A stretch of DNA of 64,000 nucleotides from Balanoglossus misakiensis (lineage: Eukaryota > Hemichordata), in contig CM082586.2 in NCBI GenBank assembly GCA_040954595.2, positions 3,596,001 through 3,660,000 of the forward strand, given 5' to 3'. Positions 53,801-57,160 of this stretch are shown piece after piece (position 1 is the stretch's first letter; each line of letters opens with the position of its first letter). The translations under genes and the position numbers were made by a program. Below the pieces are notes generated by a model. That model had not been told where the DNA came from and searched no databases. It saw only the letters and a program-made list of their open reading frames with translations.

Positions 53801-55081
53801 CTCGACATTTTACAATATTGCTGCATTAACACATACAGCAGACACAACGAAAGATTAAGATCAGGATAACATCTCCATTACCATCAATAAAATTCGCTAA
53901 TACGTTAAGATTTTATCGTCTATGTCTAATCTGTTTCCATGGCATCTTATAAGTGCTTTGTCAGTGAATCCATGGTCTAGATGCTTGAGTCAAAATTTAA
54001 AGTTGGAAACACTCTATTCGATGGGGTATCTTACTTACTGGCAAAATTAAGTTTCACAGTTGAAGTGGATTCGCCCAGTGCGTTCTTCGCAAAGATGACA
54101 TAATCCCCACCATCCGCCTCGCCGACACCATCGATCGTCAGGGACAGGAAATAGATGTCCTCGTCCACTTCCGTGCTGAGCGCGTATTTGCCGCCATCGA
54201 CGATCTCCTTCCCGTCGCGGGTCCACGTGATCATGGGGCGAGGATCGGCCTGCAGTTCACAGTCAATGGTGAGCTTCCGACCGTCTTCGGACTGTTTCAT
54301 GTTGGGTTTCATCGTAAACCTTGGCGCGGTGCCGTCTATTTGTTTGTCGCTGGGAAGAGGATTGAAAAGATCATATCATTGGCACAGACGGTGCAAGATC
54401 CTTCACCCGTTACGAGAATGGCTATAAAGTGTATTGCAGCGACTTCACCATCAAAGGGGTCTGTCAGCACGAATTCGATCACACACTACTTGCTATTTAA
54501 GACACAGATAGTGAAAATTTCAGCAGTGCCTTTGAAACAAAACAGAACAAAACAAACAATAAACAAACACTTACCCAGCATCCCCTGCATCTGAACCTAA
54601 TAAAACAAAAAGAAAAAGGGACAAATATTATGTATTACTAAACGATGGAACAGTCACGTTACAAGAAACTGTGCCTTATAAATCCGTCCATTGAAGTCAC
54701 AGTTCCAGGCTTCAGCAGAAAATTTTAAACTCGACATCCATAACCAAGATACCTTCTGTCCCGCCGATACTTACCAAAATTGAGAGCAATAGTTCCACTG
54801 CTCTCGCCATATTGGTTCTTCGCTACAATCTTGTAGGTTCCCGCGTCGCCGGGCGTCACGCTGTCTATCTCCACGGAAACGATGTAATGGCTGCCTTCGG
54901 GGCGCACATCCATGAAGTATCGGCCCCCATCCCGAATTTCCGAAGTATCGCGATACCACGTGAAAGACGGCTTCGGGTTGCCGGAAATCTTGCAAGCGAA
55001 TGTCAGAAGTCGGCCGTCCGGAGATTGATCGATGTACGGTTTCTGTACGAACGACGGCCCACTCTCTCCTGGTTTAACCAT
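8682..55081 (-). CDS. Twitchin-like giant sarcomeric kinase with C-terminal IQ-module array
   Basis: Titin-family muscle protein of about 5,540 aa in about 89 coding exons. The ATG at 55081 has a good context (A at -3, G at +4), and the TAG is at 8682-8684. My exon lengths sum to 16,632 bp, divisible by three. Order N to C: Ig1-7 with short P/K/A linkers; linker; Ig8; PEVK-like and acidic linkers; Ig9; linker; Ig10-13 with PEVK exons; Ig14; then Fn-Fn-Fn-Ig, Fn-Fn-Ig, Fn-Fn-Ig, Fn-Fn-Fn-Ig, Fn-Fn-Ig, Fn-Fn-Fn-Ig-Ig, Fn-Fn-Ig-Ig, Fn; kinase; tail; Ig24; Ig25; seven PEP-19-like IQ modules. The Fn/Ig pattern before the kinase and the kinase tail match twitchin/projectin. Twitchins lie along thick filaments and tune contraction. 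The IQ array is not part of the classical twitchin layout and could be partly or wholly alternative. Individual exons are in the entries below. Confidence 0.9.
9311..9472 (-). CDS. IQ module 6 exon (phase 1-1)
   Basis: 54 codons: acidic IDIDLDDPETEKAA, IQ core KIQAQFKGLKARKG, then a Lys/Glu-rich tail ending EEKQAIK. The donor is the weak AAAAG/GTTGAG; without splicing the frame stops at once (GGT TGA). Nearly identical to modules 4, 5 and 7. Confidence 0.85.
9776..9949 (-). CDS. IQ module 5 exon (phase 1-1)
   Basis: 58 codons: EPAKAPAAPEEE leader, IDIDLDDPETEKAA, KIQAQFKGLKARKG, then a charged tail ending EEKQSK. Acceptor cattgtag. The donor AAAAG/GTTAAA is non-consensus, and readthrough gives GGT TAA, an immediate stop. 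Confidence 0.85.
10271..10468 (-). CDS. IQ module 4 exon with Gln-rich tail (phase 1-1)
   Basis: EPPATAPEEEE leader, IDIDLDDPETEKAA, KIQAQFKGLKARKG, then Ala/Thr and a Gln/Pro/Lys-rich tail (EQQSKPQAEQPNKQQ). The chosen donor CAAG/GTCAAG keeps phase 1-1 but is weak. Without it the frame runs on about 36 residues to a stop near 10161, so this could also serve as an alternative last exon. Confidence 0.78.
10700..10834 (-). CDS. IQ module 3 exon (phase 1-1)
   Basis: 45 codons: EVKKEDDEE, acidic IDIDLDDPDVEKAA, IQ core KIQASFKGMMARKH, Lys/Glu tail. More diverged than modules 4-7. Donor AAAAG/GTGTTT is weak; acceptor ccttgcag is strong. Confidence 0.85.
10835..12044 (-). other. 1.2-kb intron within the IQ array
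   Basis: Largest intron of the IQ region. AT-rich, with no open coding segment flanked by splice sites. It would be the natural place for an internal promoter if the IQ array were also transcribed alone, but I see no clear TATA or initiator to support that. Confidence 0.4.
12045..12146 (-). CDS. Ser/Arg/Glu-rich linker exon without IQ (phase 1-1)
   Basis: 34 codons, low complexity, including EESSSGTRRERRSRT and KETVEETVEERK. Acceptor cctcgcag and donor AAAAG/gtatgt are good. It separates IQ modules 2 and 3 and offers several Ser/Thr in a basic context, possible kinase sites (inference). Confidence 0.8.
12723..12854 (-). CDS. IQ module 2 exon (phase 1-1)
   Basis: 44 codons: VKVTHTEEEE, acidic IDIDLDDPEVAKAA, IQ core KIQAGFKGLKTRRA, basic tail KEQK. 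Donor AAAAAG/GTTTCC is weak. Confidence 0.83.
13080..13164. mobile_element. 85-bp piggyBac-like MITE with TTAA target-site duplication
   Basis: Perfect terminal inverted repeats CCCTTTCACC (13080-13089) and GGTGAAAGGG (13155-13164), flanked directly by TTAA at 13076-13079 and 13165-13168. TTAA duplication and termini starting CCC are hallmarks of piggyBac-family elements. Too short to encode anything. It sits in the intron between IQ modules 1 and 2. Confidence 0.75.
13208..13336 (-). CDS. IQ module 1 exon, most diverged (phase 1-1)
   Basis: 43 codons: AVDPRVKARMG, acidic IDLDSDEAREAA, IQ core KIQAGFRGFASRKK with the canonical IQxxxRGxxxRK spacing. It joins in frame to the Ig25 exon, whose last codon is open by one base. 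It is the physical link between the Ig rod and the IQ array. Confidence 0.83.
13661..14071 (-). CDS. Ig domain 25, second post-kinase Ig (2 exons)
   Basis: Exons 13936-14071 and 13661-13844. I-set Ig with APRFTFILRTRRI, Cys in AKLSCIVTG, the Trp in KVSWMFNG and YAGRYACFAKNSQGE. It resembles the second Ig after the kinase in nematode twitchin. The frame then passes to IQ module 1 instead of further Ig domains. Confidence 0.9.
14260..14299 (-). CDS. 40-bp linker exon between Ig24 and Ig25
   Basis: Encodes IDLSKRIQYNRPV and part of an Arg codon. Acceptor cttgcag, donor gtgagt; phases fit both neighbours. The function of the basic linker is unknown. Confidence 0.7.
14483..14923 (-). CDS. Ig domain 24, first post-kinase Ig (2 exons)
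   Basis: Exons 14806-14923 and 14483-14655. RRDAAPRFIKKPKNL, Cys in ALFECIIGAG, Trp in VAWYRDGKEL, and DGGEYEVRAENSYG. Directly follows the kinase tail, as in twitchin. Confidence 0.9.
15173..15572 (-). CDS. Kinase C-terminal autoregulatory tail (2 exons)
   Basis: Exons 15498-15572 (IRIATDRHRKLLGNFKWN) and 15173-15272 (IPIGRLASMGALKTIRPIEG). In twitchin and titin kinases the tail folds over the active site and inhibits it. The P-x-GR...L...RP-x-E pattern resembles the twitchin tail. Basic residues could also contact calmodulin/S100-type regulators (family knowledge, untested here). Confidence 0.8.
15682..17559 (-). CDS. Twitchin-type Ser/Thr protein kinase domain (6 exons)
   Basis: Exons 17472-17559, 17047-17250, 16768-16909, 16441-16640, 15940-16077, 15682-15727. 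Visible motifs: Gly loop ELGRGDFGVVY; Lys in NFAAKFVE; helix-C Glu in KAEIQMM; hinge VMVLEFLSGGDVF; catalytic loop MYLDLKPGNVLY; DFG in KLIDFGSATKI; APE in DFVAPEVL; TDMWTVGVLCYMLLSG; final HPWL. Catalytic Lys, Asp, Asn and DFG are all kept, so the domain should be active. The loop is atypical: Tyr for the usual His, and Gly for the Glu of KPEN. It belongs to the MLCK/twitchin/titin kinase group. Confidence 0.95.
17658..17950 (-). CDS. Basic/acidic linker before the kinase (2 small exons)
   Basis: Exons 17909-17950 (EPVKRKRRTFEEEE) and 17658-17708 (EEARRRRVPEVSNYDVL). Both start and end in phase 1. They bridge Fn18 and the kinase. The YDVL part lies where the titin/twitchin NL region precedes the kinase. 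Confidence 0.8.
18076..18363 (-). CDS. Fn3 domain 18 (immediately before the kinase)
   Basis: Starts DVPDGPTNPRV; IAWDAPVYNGGSPITGYIVE; TYFFRVRTENLNGSSEP. A single Fn3 between the last Ig pair and the kinase is the twitchin/projectin arrangement. Confidence 0.9.
18460..18738 (-). CDS. Ig domain 23
   Basis: Single exon, PPQIKVPARFREG, Trp in RATWSKEGSKI, HTGVYKIIAENDLGTD. Confidence 0.9.
18873..19303 (-). CDS. Ig domain 22 (2 exons)
   Basis: Exons 19192-19303 and 18873-19045, split at the Trp codon (EIKW/YKN). Contains FECHVSGQPKP and QYICEAVNRGGKK, so both disulfide-position Cys are present. Confidence 0.9.
19565..20020 (-). CDS. Fn3 domain 17 (2 exons)
   Basis: Exons 19875-20020 and 19565-19721. 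DPPSRPGVPSV, LSWNRPESDGGNRIKGY, YEFRVFAVNDAGESEPS. Confidence 0.9.
20342..20760 (-). CDS. Fn3 domain 16 (2 exons)
   Basis: Exons 20608-20760 and 20342-20488. VPDPPRNLEVGDV, ITWKPPEYNGGTPIRNYVV, YWFRVSAENDVGASEP, ending AKDPFG. Confidence 0.9.
20873..21440 (-). CDS. Ig domain 21 (2 exons), core Trp not conserved
   Basis: Exons 21309-21440 and 20873-21019. PPKINQIPKDVTTEIGN and DDEGVFKVTISNDIGSD mark an I-set Ig. Where sister domains have W-x-K-x-G the sequence is QAAVSKNGRKL, so the core Trp is replaced by Val. Confidence 0.87.
21637..22104 (-). CDS. Ig domain 20 (2 exons)
   Basis: Exons 21993-22104 and 21637-21809, again split at the Trp codon (PEVKW/FKDG). GGEYKCEVRNKLGSD. With Ig21 it forms the Ig-Ig pair of the twitchin core. 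Confidence 0.9.
22262..22713 (-). CDS. Fn3 domain 15 (2 exons)
   Basis: Exons 22609-22713 and 22262-22459. LSWSPPKSDGGSRVT, YVVEYRQPDSEDWRK, YVFRVSAQNAAGLGSPS. Confidence 0.9.
22909..23480 (-). CDS. Fn3 domain 14 (2 exons)
   Basis: Exons 23329-23480 and 22909-23059. DVPSPPGKPDI, LTWAEPESDGGVKILGY, YEFRVKAKNIAGFSKPS. Confidence 0.9.
23829..24131 (-). CDS. Fn3 domain 13 (single exon)
   Basis: DHPGPPEGPLEVSEV, LTWSPPKDDGGSLISNY, YSFRVRAENEHGVSDP, ending AKNPYG. It is the first Fn3 of an Fn-Fn-Fn-Ig-Ig block. Confidence 0.9.
24251..25545 (-). CDS. Fn3-Fn3-Ig super-repeat: Fn11, Fn12, Ig19
   Basis: One exon per domain: Fn11 25246-25545 (LHWKPPLDGANEVDNYIVE), Fn12 24811-25113 (IQWTKPHSDGGNRIIGY), Ig19 24251-24544 (KVTWTREDQDD; DDSGVYKLTLHNPKGTD). 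Ig19 is about nine bases longer than most Ig exons here. Fn11 lacks one Asp/Gly of the usual DDGG turn. Confidence 0.9.
25749..27847 (-). CDS. Fn3-Fn3-Fn3-Ig block: Fn8, Fn9, Fn10, Ig18
   Basis: Fn8 27545-27847 (LTWKEPEDDGGGMITGY), Fn9 26927-27229 (LVWTKPDYDGGNPIEGY), Fn10 in two exons 26589-26737 and 26273-26420 (LSWEKPRNDGGSPITGY; MEFRVRAVNELGPGKPS), Ig18 25749-26030 (TVTWTLREKDL; NGGVYEVTLSNPSGRD). Fn10 is the only split Fn3 in this part of the rod. Confidence 0.9.
27888..27983. repeat. 50-bp direct tandem duplication in an intron
   Basis: Two copies of a 46-base segment starting TTCAAAAGCT and ending TTCGAT, 50 bases apart, differing at two positions seen. Recent local duplication. Confidence 0.85.
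28176..29550 (-). CDS. Fn3-Fn3-Ig super-repeat: Fn6, Fn7, Ig17
   Basis: Fn6 29245-29550 (LSWNPPADDGGSPIAAY), Fn7 28772-29074 (LQWAAPKSDGGAPIEGY), Ig17 28176-28460 (TVTWSKDNCPL; GTYKIQLENDRGVA). One exon per domain, all phase 1-1. Confidence 0.9.
29130..29216. repeat. ATAC/CATA microsatellite in an intron
   Basis: Array of (ATAC)n interrupted by GTCG and ATTAC variants. Confidence 0.9.
29670..31060 (-). CDS. Fn3-Fn3-Ig super-repeat: Fn4, Fn5, Ig16
   Basis: Fn4 30752-31060 (LHWNPPKDDGGSKLLNYVIE), Fn5 30118-30420 (LEWSAPKNDGGAPIEGY), Ig16 29670-29951 (TVTWKKNGEPIK; GEYELILTNDQGTT). Closely parallels the next block (Fn6-Fn7-Ig17), suggesting block duplication. Confidence 0.9.
31193..33025 (-). 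CDS. Fn3-Fn3-Fn3-Ig block: Fn1, Fn2, Fn3, Ig15 (start of the rod)
   Basis: Fn1 32726-33025 (VAWEAPDDDGGEPITGY), Fn2 32257-32556 (IQWKAPKFDGGSPITNY), Fn3 31625-31927 (LSWAKPENDGGSPVSGY), Ig15 31193-31477 (EAKWKKDGKEIE; GVYELVVSNDSGED). First Fn3 domains of the protein. The Fn3 donor is the unusual AAAAG/GTTGGT. Confidence 0.9.
33379..33663 (-). CDS. Ig domain 14
   Basis: Single exon, EPPKVKIPDDLKKVRAKKGQ, Trp in KVKWLKDGKPIQ, GDYQLEISNERGSD. Joins the PEVK/Ig middle region to the Fn3 rod. Confidence 0.9.
33664..34613 (-). other. 0.95-kb intron between PEVK exon 2 and Ig14
   Basis: AT-rich; no coding segment with splice sites seen. Confidence 0.4.
34614..34820 (-). CDS. PEVK-like exon 2 (Pro/Lys/Glu-rich), paralogue of exon 38350-38679
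   Basis: 69 codons, phase 1-1, easy to miss because it has little methionine. Reads RAPPKTPSSKVEARQSVPP, TAKPPEKDDSKAKPPA, then TDKATVPQ before the donor CAGG/gtaaca. The DNA, including intron beyond the donor, closely matches 38350-38679. PEVK-type segments act as unstructured springs in titin-family proteins. Confidence 0.8.
35011..35098. repeat. 15-bp perfect inverted repeat (hairpin) in an intron
   Basis: TTCAGTTCTTTGAGG at 35011-35025 and its exact complement CCTCAAAGAACTGAA at 35084-35098, with a 58-base loop. No clear target-site duplication. Confidence 0.7.
35461..35733 (-). CDS. Ig domain 13
   Basis: EDKAPVKFEKPIQDV, Trp in PVQWLKDGEPLK, GEYTCVAGDKKAKA. Acceptor caaatag; donor gtaaac. 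The ORF extends upstream but that part is intron. Confidence 0.88.
35734..37204 (-). other. 1.5-kb intron between Ig12 and Ig13
   Basis: Open frames on either strand here lack splice context and family resemblance. Nothing supported. Confidence 0.4.
37205..37483 (-). CDS. Ig domain 12
   Basis: AKPKPQFLKPLKSQEV, Trp in DVLWFKDGEPIK, GEYEVKVKGEEAITSF. Phase 1-1. Confidence 0.88.
38350..38679 (-). CDS. PEVK-like exon 1 (110 codons)
   Basis: Phase 1-1. Three internal tandem motifs of the form EARQSVPSVVEPPKTPPSK, EALQSVPTVVEPPKTAPPK and EARKSVPTAKPPKKDDPK, then TDKATVPQ at the donor. Likely an elastic, disordered segment between Ig11 and Ig12. Paralogous to 34614-34820, which keeps only one such motif. 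Confidence 0.82.
38911..39183 (-). CDS. Ig domain 11
   Basis: AKPRIEFTSKLKSTEVNEG, Cys in FSCIVSSSK, Trp in PVSWEKNGKPIV, DEGEVKVLVGETQDTA (Tyr of the D-x-G-x-Y motif replaced by Val). Confidence 0.88.
39184..40921 (-). other. 1.7-kb intron (may contain a 21-bp microexon)
   Basis: AT-rich intron between Ig10 and Ig11 with a G-rich patch near 40305-40325. Apart from the microexon candidate at 40516-40536, nothing supported. Confidence 0.4.
40516..40536 (-). CDS. possible 21-bp microexon between Ig10 and Ig11
   Basis: Minus strand: acceptor gatctggcag, 21 bases in phase 1-1 reading PDVDGGDA across the joins, donor GATG/gtaggc. In-frame insertion or skipping would be tolerated. Evidence is only splice signals and phase, so it may be chance. 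Confidence 0.35.
40922..41204 (-). CDS. Ig domain 10
   Basis: LAEITSPLQDTTVNQSMG, Trp in MPTWTKDGKPIT, SGEYGVEFGCAEV, ending NLVIE. The cytosine-phase donor C/gtaagt joins Ig11 or the microexon. Confidence 0.88.
41348..41599 (-). CDS. Two-exon charged linker between Ig9 and Ig10
   Basis: Exons 41554-41599 (ELPKDEMDFRALLKHR) and 41348-41426 (EHKRRSSKDEGPDWGRLKHI). A DFRxxLK-type helix followed by a PDWG turn, reminiscent of linkers in twitchin/MyBP-C-type proteins (from memory). Confidence 0.82.
41865..42719 (-). CDS. Ig domain 9 in three exons, with N-terminal linker
   Basis: Exons 42582-42719 (DQQESQVVGYAGRRVKV, then GKPYFLELPQKAEV), 42284-42384 (KLNWYKGARHLTDGGRYV), 41865-42000 (TGRYICKIENENGADKA). 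Phases fit. The most heavily split Ig in the gene. Confidence 0.88.
42720..43765 (-). other. 1-kb intron upstream of Ig9
   Basis: Holds a 149-codon plus-strand open frame (42954-43403) with a very basic, AT-driven composition that I do not recognise; treated as chance. Confidence 0.35.
43766..43846 (-). CDS. 81-bp acidic linker exon (phase 1-1)
   Basis: GVEETEDIANLEDVEKATAN then IGVKPKA. Skippable without frame change. Confidence 0.75.
44827..45104 (-). CDS. PEVK/acidic linker exon (Pro/Ala/Lys then poly-Asp/Glu)
   Basis: 93 codons: KNVEAAPPKPLVEEPMTAKK, APPVEAAPPGDEG, a run DDDDDEEDDD, then LIIEPPIFRRERRDS. Donor GTAG/gtaagg. Order: hydrophobic-poor spring, acidic run, basic cluster. RRERRDS gives a basophilic phosphorylation-like site (inference). 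Confidence 0.82.
45254..47265. mobile_element. 2.0-kb non-autonomous DNA transposon, TA-flanked, built of CACCC/GGGTG repeats
   Basis: Ends are inverted: CCCTTACCAAA (45254-45264) and its complement at 47255-47265, each flanked by TA (45252-45253, 47266-47267). Both subterminal regions are packed with short GGTGCACC/CACCC motifs, left arm 45254-45840 and right arm about 46955-47265, in opposite orientation. The unique core holds no recognisable transposase. TA duplication is typical of Tc1/mariner-like elements; the family is inferred only from that. It lies in the intron between exons 47302-47398 and 44827-45104. Confidence 0.65.
45491..45840. repeat. 51-bp tandem repeat, about seven units, inside the transposon's left arm
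   Basis: Unit contains ACACACCCGCTTTCGACTTT then GCAACTTTTTCACAT. Successive units start 51 bp apart, a multiple of three, which creates an open frame on the minus strand purely by periodicity. Confidence 0.85.
47302..47398 (-). CDS. PEVK-like exon (PPKK repeats)
   Basis: EPPPKKAPPKKDAPPKKPQ then AKKPVEEVMQKTPT. Acceptor acgcaag, donor gtatgt. A compact Pro/Lys spring or actin-binding-like linker after Ig8. Confidence 0.82.
47704..48093 (-). CDS. Ig domain 8 (2 exons, beginning in the preceding exon)
   Basis: Exons 48017-48093 (FRIRFSGLPEPKITWYK) and 47704-47870 (GTISCKAVNSAGEATTKARL). The first strand (KPKFLEGLKDQ) is encoded by exon 48243-48475. The acceptor at 47870 (tcgacag) has a poor pyrimidine tract. 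Confidence 0.85.
48243..48475 (-). CDS. Unrecognised linker exon followed by the first strand of Ig8
   Basis: 78 codons: VQQMKKMEEEPKQFQLDFG, TADMQIMPDGDLKVEV, Ser/Ala/Glu-rich middle, then EKPKFLEGLKDQ. I do not recognise the first 60 residues as a domain. Confidence 0.8.
48791..49099 (-). CDS. Ig domain 7
   Basis: VKESKKGAPSFPDRPTIKQE, Trp in PVIVWKHGSTVV, GGIYTINAKNDKGEG, ending ITINFDG. More diverged than Ig4-6. Confidence 0.88.
49363..49899 (-). CDS. Ig domain 6 plus preceding 28-bp linker exon
   Basis: Mini-exon 49872-49899 encodes VKSAPPPAK; Ig6 exon 49363-49667 reads KKKGKAPKFAGKPKLNQSKD, ITWYCGDKVITRGG, GGVYKVVAVNEFGES, NLNFDG. The 305-bp Ig exon has the same length as Ig4 and Ig5. 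Confidence 0.9.
50139..50443 (-). CDS. Ig domain 5
   Basis: IKGKAPHFTGKPVLQQSKDG, ITWYRGEQLIRSGG, VAVNELGESAS, NLNFDG. About 80 percent like Ig4 and Ig6 by eye: a local tandem triplication. Confidence 0.9.
50711..50761 (-). CDS. possible 51-bp Ser-rich cassette exon before Ig5
   Basis: Acceptor cttatag, 17 codons SVSSNTFSSSVSMQIGR, donor gtatgt; enters and leaves in phase 2, so Ig4-linker can splice to Ig5 with or without it. Confidence 0.55.
51223..51946 (-). CDS. Ig domain 4 and following 25-bp linker exon
   Basis: Ig4 exon 51642-51946 (KKGKAPKFEGKPAIKQSDDG, ITWYRTDKVITQGG, NEFGESTSTINLNFDG). Linker exon 51223-51247 encodes VKSAPPPSK. Confidence 0.88.
52115..53259 (-). CDS. Ig domain 3 and following 28-bp linker exon
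   Basis: Exon 52924-53259: NRGKPKPAPGKDAPGD leader, VFAMKPQIKQSKDGRRL, ISWYKGNTLIKDGG, VVAKNKFGETMQT. Linker exon 52115-52142 encodes SDSATPKPAK. Confidence 0.88.
53260..54038 (-). other. 0.8-kb intron between Ig2 and Ig3
   Basis: AT-rich, nothing coding supported. Confidence 0.4.
54039..54349 (-). CDS. Ig domain 2
   Basis: GDKQIDGTAPRFTMKPNMKQ, ITWTRDGKEIVDGG, GGDYVIFAKNALGES, VKLNFA. Acceptor cttcccag. Confidence 0.9.
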
Positions 55082-55094
55082 GATGAAATGTTAC
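54575..55094 (-). CDS. First coding exon: start codon and Ig domain 1, plus 22-bp linker exon
   Basis: Exon 54775-55094 starts 13 bases before the ATG at 55081 (acceptor tcaacctag, so a non-coding exon lies upstream). Protein begins MVKPGESGPSFVQKPYI; FTWYRDTSEIRDGG; AGTYKIVAKNQYGES. Exon 54575-54596 encodes GSDAGDAG. No signal peptide, consistent with a cytosolic sarcomeric protein. Confidence 0.88.
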
Positions 55095-55482
55095 CTAGGT
55101 TGAAAAATAGAAAATACGAGTTTATCAGATACATTTCACAAACATTTAATATACATTAAGGCAAAGAGTGATGTTATTTCACTAGTAGTTGTCACTAGTT
55201 GTATGGTTGAAAGTAAAATGTGCGGTTACAAAATTTTTGACATGCTTGAAATAGTATGGAGAATATTTGAGAAATTCCAGCTATATAAAGTAACATTCGA
55301 GAAACCTCATTTTGTGATTTATATGCTGCGGTCGGGTACATGTGACCTTTGAGCCCACTGACTCAGAACTACAAGAAAAACAAAGTTTTATGGAATAGTT
55401 ATACTGATCCTAGCGACTGTTCTGTTTTCTTTAGTTATAACCATGAGAAATAGTGCACAATGTGGCTATGTGTATACGTGCG

Positions 55483-55533
<51 letters not shown>
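55483..55533. repeat. (GA)n then (CAGA)n compound microsatellite
   Basis: About 14 GA units followed by about six CAGA units, 0.4 kb upstream of the first coding exon. Confidence 0.9.
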
Positions 55534-57034
55534 CGAAAGAGAGAGAAGTGAAGGGAGAGAGAGATCTTGCTAAATGTTTACCATTAGGACCATGTCTGTC
55601 GGAGATATTTATTTTCAGCATTAATGAGGAAAACACCCGGTCTACTATCAAGTGATGTTTTCGAGGTGGCGGGGTTAAAGTGCTGTATTGGAATTCAATG
55701 CGAATCAGCGACGGCGGGCATGTTAGATACATAAACGTCTGCTATGCGTCTCAAGAGACCGTGTCCGAGACATATCACCAACCGGCGGACTACTTTTTTC
55801 AAAGATCAGAACCTGCTGCCTCATCACTGCAGTTGTCAGACTAAATGAAGCGTGTCGGTCCACGACAACAAATGGACACACGTTCTAATTTATGATGGTG
55901 TTTGATGGGTGATACGTTCTGTTCTTCATCAAAAGTTGGCGGCCTCCTTTTCATTGAAGTTAAAAACCTCTACATCTCCTAAGTGGTGCAAGATACAGAT
56001 GATCGACAGTAAGGAAATTCCAAGGAGTCACAGAAGCATTCACATGTTTCATATTTCAAATAACGGCATTCGAAAATAAAAGTACGTCGTTTATAATCTT
56101 GTAAAAGATTGGGTGACATAGTACGGCATCTTGAGATGTCTGAGACACATCTGGCAAAATAGAAGTACTGTAGTTTCGCTTGATACACGCATGGATATAC
56201 ACGTGTCCTGAGTAAACCTGATCGTTGCTGCGTCTAGTTTGTATGTCGGTATGTGGGCTCCAGTAACCACGCTACCCTAGGAAAACTGTCAAATTAACTT
56301 ACATGTGCAGCAAGTGGGCTATTTTAGTTTCTAAAATCGTAACTTTATCTTGTCAAGTGAAATTTGATGAAGAGAAACTACTGAAAGCTCGTAAGGTGAT
56401 CGGGATAAAGATATAAAGATAATTTAGTTTTTTTTGCGATGGGTGGATTGTGGTTATGTGGTTGTTCTATCTTTGGTAAATAATTCAGACGATATGTCTG
56501 TATGTATATCCGACAAGACAGTAAGGGGTGCATTATTATCGGTGACAATTATCTCATAAAGTATCTGAATGGTTCAGTGTTGACACACAATGTCGACTTG
56601 TGCACAGTTCAACAGTTTATAAAACGAATGTGTGAAGCAAAATCGAGTTCCGACGATGGGGGCGCTGTCCAACACTCAACAGTCGCGTCGATATGCTTCC
56701 AAAATCAAAGGAAGTTTCCTCTTTCAATGTGATAACTATCCACAATTCGCTTGTCGAGAACGCTCCGAGTGCATTCAGACGTGAAGCGAAGCTCAAGTCA
56801 ACGACAAAGCGCTGATCAGTTCCGTGAACGACAAATCGACATCGACACATAGAGGCGAGTGTCCCTGCTCGTGATATGATTGGTCCAAAGTTTTCGACGT
56901 TGGGGGTAAAATTAAGCGTCACGTTGCGCAATCCCCACGCCTCCCCACGCTTGGGTTCGAAGAACCTTGATGGCCGTAACTTTATCAAATCCAGCCCGAT
57001 TTTTACACGGCTTATATAATGAGATCGTACTTAC

Positions 57035-57160
57035 ATCAGATTTCAGTTCGTGACCCATCAACGTGTGCGAGTTTCCGCAGTCGCTGGATCTCGGCGATCG
57101 GTGTGTCGAAAGCGTGATCGGTTTCATCATGCGCAACGTCATCGGGTTCATTCAGGTACA
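57035..57160 (-). other. possible non-coding first exon of the twitchin-like gene
   Basis: A consensus donor TCTGAT/gtaagta lies on the minus strand at 57034/57035. A UTR exon is required because the ATG exon starts at an acceptor (55095-55098). An upstream ATG at 57151 would run out of frame into a stop just after the join, so it would be a short uORF. Another usable donor (ACAT/gtaagt) exists near 56300. The choice is uncertain; the exon's upstream end is not determined. Confidence 0.25.
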
